This document shows, one piece after another, positions 61,056-64,000 of a stretch of DNA of 64,000 nucleotides. Source of the stretch: Isoetes taiwanensis (Eukaryota; Streptophyta; Lycopodiopsida; Isoetales; Isoetaceae); NCBI GenBank assembly GCA_021234155.1, contig JAJEKV010000103.1, positions 3,164,001-3,228,000 on the forward strand, read 5' to 3'. Made by a program: the position numbers and the translations under genes. The notes under the pieces are model-generated. The model saw only the letters and a program-made list of their open reading frames with translations. It was not told the origin of the DNA and ran no database searches. Every line of letters starts with the position of its first letter. Position 1 is the stretch's first letter.

Positions 61056-61064
61056 ACAGGCGCC

Positions 61065-61620
61065 TTGGGCAATGGTCACAGTGTGGTAGACTTAGCTATG
61101 GCTAACATGCATATGCTTGATTGCATTACTGATTTCCTCATAAGAGACGATGTGCCTAGCTCGGATCATTATCCACTTATACTGCGCATAAATATGAATT
61201 GGAAAAAGCAAGTAAGCAAAACTAATTGCAGCAGCACGGCAATACGCATGCATAAAAAGAGGAAAGATATATTTCGTAATATATGCACCAGCAAAGCTGA
61301 AATAATATCATGGCCTGACGATGTTGAAAATATTGATACTATGCTCACAAAACTGCTATTAGAAGCCGTAGCCGAATGTTATGCTTCAAAAAGAAAGCTT
61401 AAGGGATTGGCATGTAATGGATGGTTCGATGGTGATTGTAAGCAAAGCTCAGTGAATTCAAAAAGGCTAGACCAGGGGATAAGGAGAAAGTCAGGAAAGA
61501 GTATCGGGCATTGATCCGGAAGAAAAAAAGGACATATGAAACACATAGACAGGAAGAGCTTGTGGCTGAACTGCTCGATGATCCCAGAAAATTCTGGATG
61601 AGTCTTAAGCCAAGAAAATA
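61065..61620 (+). pseudogene. LINE-F endonuclease end and RT linker
   Basis: Reads NGHSVVDLAMANMHMLD and SSDHYPLILRI (end of the endonuclease), then GLACNGWFDGDCKQ of the linker. A frame shift near 61,455 separates it from KKRTYETHRQEELVAELLDD, and a stop lies before the RT. Confidence 0.75.
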
Positions 61621-61630
61621 ACAGGTTAAT

Positions 61631-62446
61631 GTGCTGGATGTACACACGCTTATGCAGCAAGTGCGCAAACTATATACCATACCAGGAATCAATGATGAAA
61701 CTCATAAACAAGGGGATGTCTTGGTTTTTTCAATTGATGATGTGATTGAAGGTATCAAACACCTATCCTATGGAAAGGCTGCAGATGCTTTTGGTTTATC
61801 AGCAGAGATGCTTAAATGGGCAGACCAAGCAGTTTTGACTGTTGTGGTGAAAATGATGAATGCAGCAATTAGGGAGGAGTTCCCAAAGTCATGGCAATTA
61901 AACAGGGTGGTACCATTGCATAAAAGCGGGGACATGCAAGACCCAAATAACTATAGAATGATTTTGATTAGTAGCTTATTTGCTAAGCTATTTGCTACAA
62001 TGCTGGAAAAGAAGGTTAGTGAATGGGCAGAAAATAATAATGCTAGAGCCAAAGGGCAAGCAGGCTTTAGGCCAAAGCGCTCAACTGTAGATCATCTTGT
62101 TACAGTAAGGTCTATTATTGACACTGTCAAGAAAAGCAAAAAGCCATTGTTCTCTTTGTTTGTTGATTTGACTAAAGCATTTGATACAGTAAACAGGAGC
62201 AATATATGGAGGCATCTTGAGACCATAGGGATACCAATAGAGTTAAGAGGCGCCATAGCCACATTTGATAAAAAAGGTAAAAATTCAGCTTTTCGTTTCC
62301 TCTCTATACACAATGCAATGACACTGGTTGATGACAATATGGGGGGTCAAAGCGGGGCTGCCCGCTTTCCCCGACCTTATTTGGCATATACATCGATCAG
62401 CTTGAAACATGGATGGAGGAGCATGGGGGTATGGGAACGCCATTAG
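61631..62446 (+). pseudogene. LINE-F RT fingers and palm, first half
   Basis: GKAADAFGLSAEMLKWADQA, WQLNRVVPLHKSGDMQDPNN, GFRPKRSTVDHLVTVRSIID and LFVDLTKAFDTV (motif A) are clear. Part of the segment after GAIATFDKK is replaced or scrambled; the GVKQGCPLSP block is shifted out of frame at about 62,345. Confidence 0.78.
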
Positions 62447-63650
62447 CAAACCGCATGATCTGATTGCTATTATATGCCGATGATATAATCATGTTTGCTA
62501 GAAATGGAAAAGAAATGCGAGAGACACACGGATGCACTTGCTGATTTTTGCAATAAATATGGAATGTCGGTCAATCGACTAAAACCAAAATACTAATCTT
62601 TGGTACTAAGGCAAGAAGTGATTACCACTTTTACTATGAAGGGAAGGAGGTGGAAGTTACAAATACTTATAAATACTTAGGGCTGATCGTGGACCATAAT
62701 TACGGGTGGCACAAGGCAGTAGAACAAAGAGTTGATGATGGGTTACGCGCCCTATATGGCATGAGAGAAAGTGCGGTGAAAGCACACATAGTTGGTGGAA
62801 GCTTAAAAAAATGCTATACACTTCATTTGTGCGGGCCGTGGTACTATATGGATGCAAAGCATGGGCACCAGGCCTATCTCAGGACATGTGGAAAAGAGTA
62901 GAAAAAATTCAAAAGAAATTTTATTCAAATGAATTGGGTGCTAAAATGCAAACGCCATATCCCATGCTACTAGCGTAAGCGGGCATGATGCCTTTGGAGG
63001 CTGAAGCTTTGGTGCGGAACACTCAAATACGTGAGAAAAATACATGGATTAGGATCGAAAGGCGACTACACACCGCATTAGCTAAGCAACAAAGTGAACA
63101 CAAAGGCTGGTATATGAGTATAAAAAAAATGGTTAAACAGATGGGGAATAGACATAAAGCACATGCTTGGGGTGGACATTGACCATATAAGAACATGGAT
63201 AGATACATGTACAACATAAGATGTGGCTAAACCCGGCACGCGAAAATGTTGTTCTATAAGGAAAACATCAACATCGGCCCAGCGAAGCACCACATTTGCT
63301 TGAAAGGGTATCCTATCACAAAAGACATGTGATATGTAGGATGCTGTGAGCTCCCACCACTTGGGGTGGAAGTAGGAAGATGGGGAAACTCCCTAGGCAA
63401 CTTCGTAGTATGCAAAGTTTTGGGTCGGATGAAATCGAGAATGAGGAACATTTAATTTTGCATTGCCCAAAGATATCAAAGCATAAGACGGCGATACAAA
63501 ATACAAGAAGATATTTCATTAAGTGCCTTTTTGCACTCCCAAAGAACTCATAGGAGGTTACTTAATAGAAGTATCCGAGATGAGAGCAATCAAGATTAAG
63601 AACTATAAATCATTGTTAGAGATGTATGATGAATATGAGAGTGAGTGAGA
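62447..63650 (+). pseudogene. LINE-F RT second half and C-terminus, broken
   Basis: Pieces in several frames: LLLYADDIIMFA near 62,470, YKYLGLIVDHNYGWHKAVEQ, a TPYPMLL block near 62,955, SHHLGVEVGRWG near 63,355 and an EDEEHLILHC-like zinc motif near 63,440. The order matches the other LINEs. The region 62,900-63,450 has many small shifts, so the real state is uncertain. Confidence 0.65.
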
Positions 63651-63766
63651 GCTGGAGTGTACTCATGATGAGTACATCTCTCGTACTTGAAAAAGTGTTG
63701 AAAAATCTATGATGTATCAAACCGCCATATGGACTGATGGTCTAAAAGGCGAAATAATTAACATTC

Positions 63767-63769
<3 letters not shown>

Positions 63770-63855
<86 letters not shown>
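63770..63855. repeat. (CT)n(CA)n microsatellite at LINE-F 3' end
   Basis: About 26 CT units followed by about 17 CA units. Confidence 0.97.
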
Positions 63856-63856
<1 letters not shown>

Positions 63857-64000
63857 CTTTCCCACATGCATACAAATATTTTATCTCTCATGCTATACGG
63901 CGAGAGATAAAATTTGTATGTATGTCATGAGGGAGGCGTGAGAGATAATAATCTCTAATAATCTCTCAAGCCTTAACCCCCCCTTAGTTAGCATTTTATT
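63856..64000. repeat. Palindromic GAGAGATA module, copy R4
   Basis: CCACATGCATACAAATATTT, a hairpin TATCTCTCATGCTATACGGCGAGAGATA-like, GAGAGATAATAATCTCTAAT and ttaaccccccc ttagttagca, close to R1. It runs to the end of the window. Confidence 0.75.

Larger units (their letters stand above)
61052..63768 (+). mobile_element. LINE-F, 5'-truncated in the endonuclease, degraded
   Basis: Starts at ccacaggcgcc directly after (CT)n and ends at aattaacattcttc directly before (CT)n. The 3' signature is weak here (ggactgatggtctaaaaggcg). The second half has many frame breaks, part of them at CAG/CTG-like places. Confidence 0.8.

Overview
The window reads as repeat-dense nuclear DNA of a land plant. Reasons: a fragment of plastid rps12, the first two exons of a plant-type aldo-keto reductase, canonical GT..AG introns, and nested LINEs with long (CT)n, (AT)n and (GAA)n microsatellites. 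The LINE proteins resemble those I associate with ferns and lycophytes, but this is an impression and not proof. No intact host gene, rRNA operon, CRISPR array or bacterial-type operon is visible. Almost all coding capacity belongs to retroelements.

Layout. (1) Positions 1-11,245 and 34,362-48,032 are two copies (A1, A2) of one segmental duplication. Each holds the 5' part of a GC-rich minus-strand LINE (LINE-G), AT-rich repeats (RepA, RepB, RepC), a ~1.07-kb Helitron-like composite, a plus-strand LINE (LINE-A) and a minus-strand LINE (LINE-C) inside LINE-A. A1 has lost 2.26 kb that A2 keeps; A2 has gained a ~200-bp LINE 3' tail. (2) 11,246-16,640 has no gene I recognise and contains diverged repeats. 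(3) 16,640-27,130 is a Penelope-like retroelement (PLE): 2.95-kb direct terminal repeats carry short spliced exons and flank a 5' protein exon and a reverse-transcriptase exon, with (AT)n at both outer edges. (4) 27,131-30,060 holds organelle-derived fragments and the aldo-keto reductase remnant. (5) 30,065-35,470 is the longer copy of LINE-G. (6) 48,515-52,878 is an inverted LINE-C segment joined to the second half of another LINE (LINE-B), which is itself interrupted by the Helitron-like composite. (7) 52,880-64,000 holds three further LINEs (D, E, F) and a possible SINE, each starting or ending at (CT)n tracts, next to a palindromic GAGAGATA-rich module.

How the parts work together. The LINEs encode an ORF1 RNA-binding protein and an ORF2 with APE-type endonuclease, reverse transcriptase and a C-terminal Cys/His motif. 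Their 3' ends share a short GGCC/GGTCT/GACG signature followed by short tandem repeats and not poly(A). Several copies are bounded by (CT)n on both sides, which suggests a LINE group that inserts into TC microsatellites, with a possible SINE using the same machinery. The PLE appears to lack an endonuclease domain.

Caution. Differences between near-identical copies cluster at CAG/CTG trinucleotides in certain patches (about 1-850, 9,200-10,500, 24,640-25,800, 32,940-33,560, 41,730-42,500, 62,340-63,450). These look like consensus errors at CHG sites, so many apparent frameshifts may not be real.
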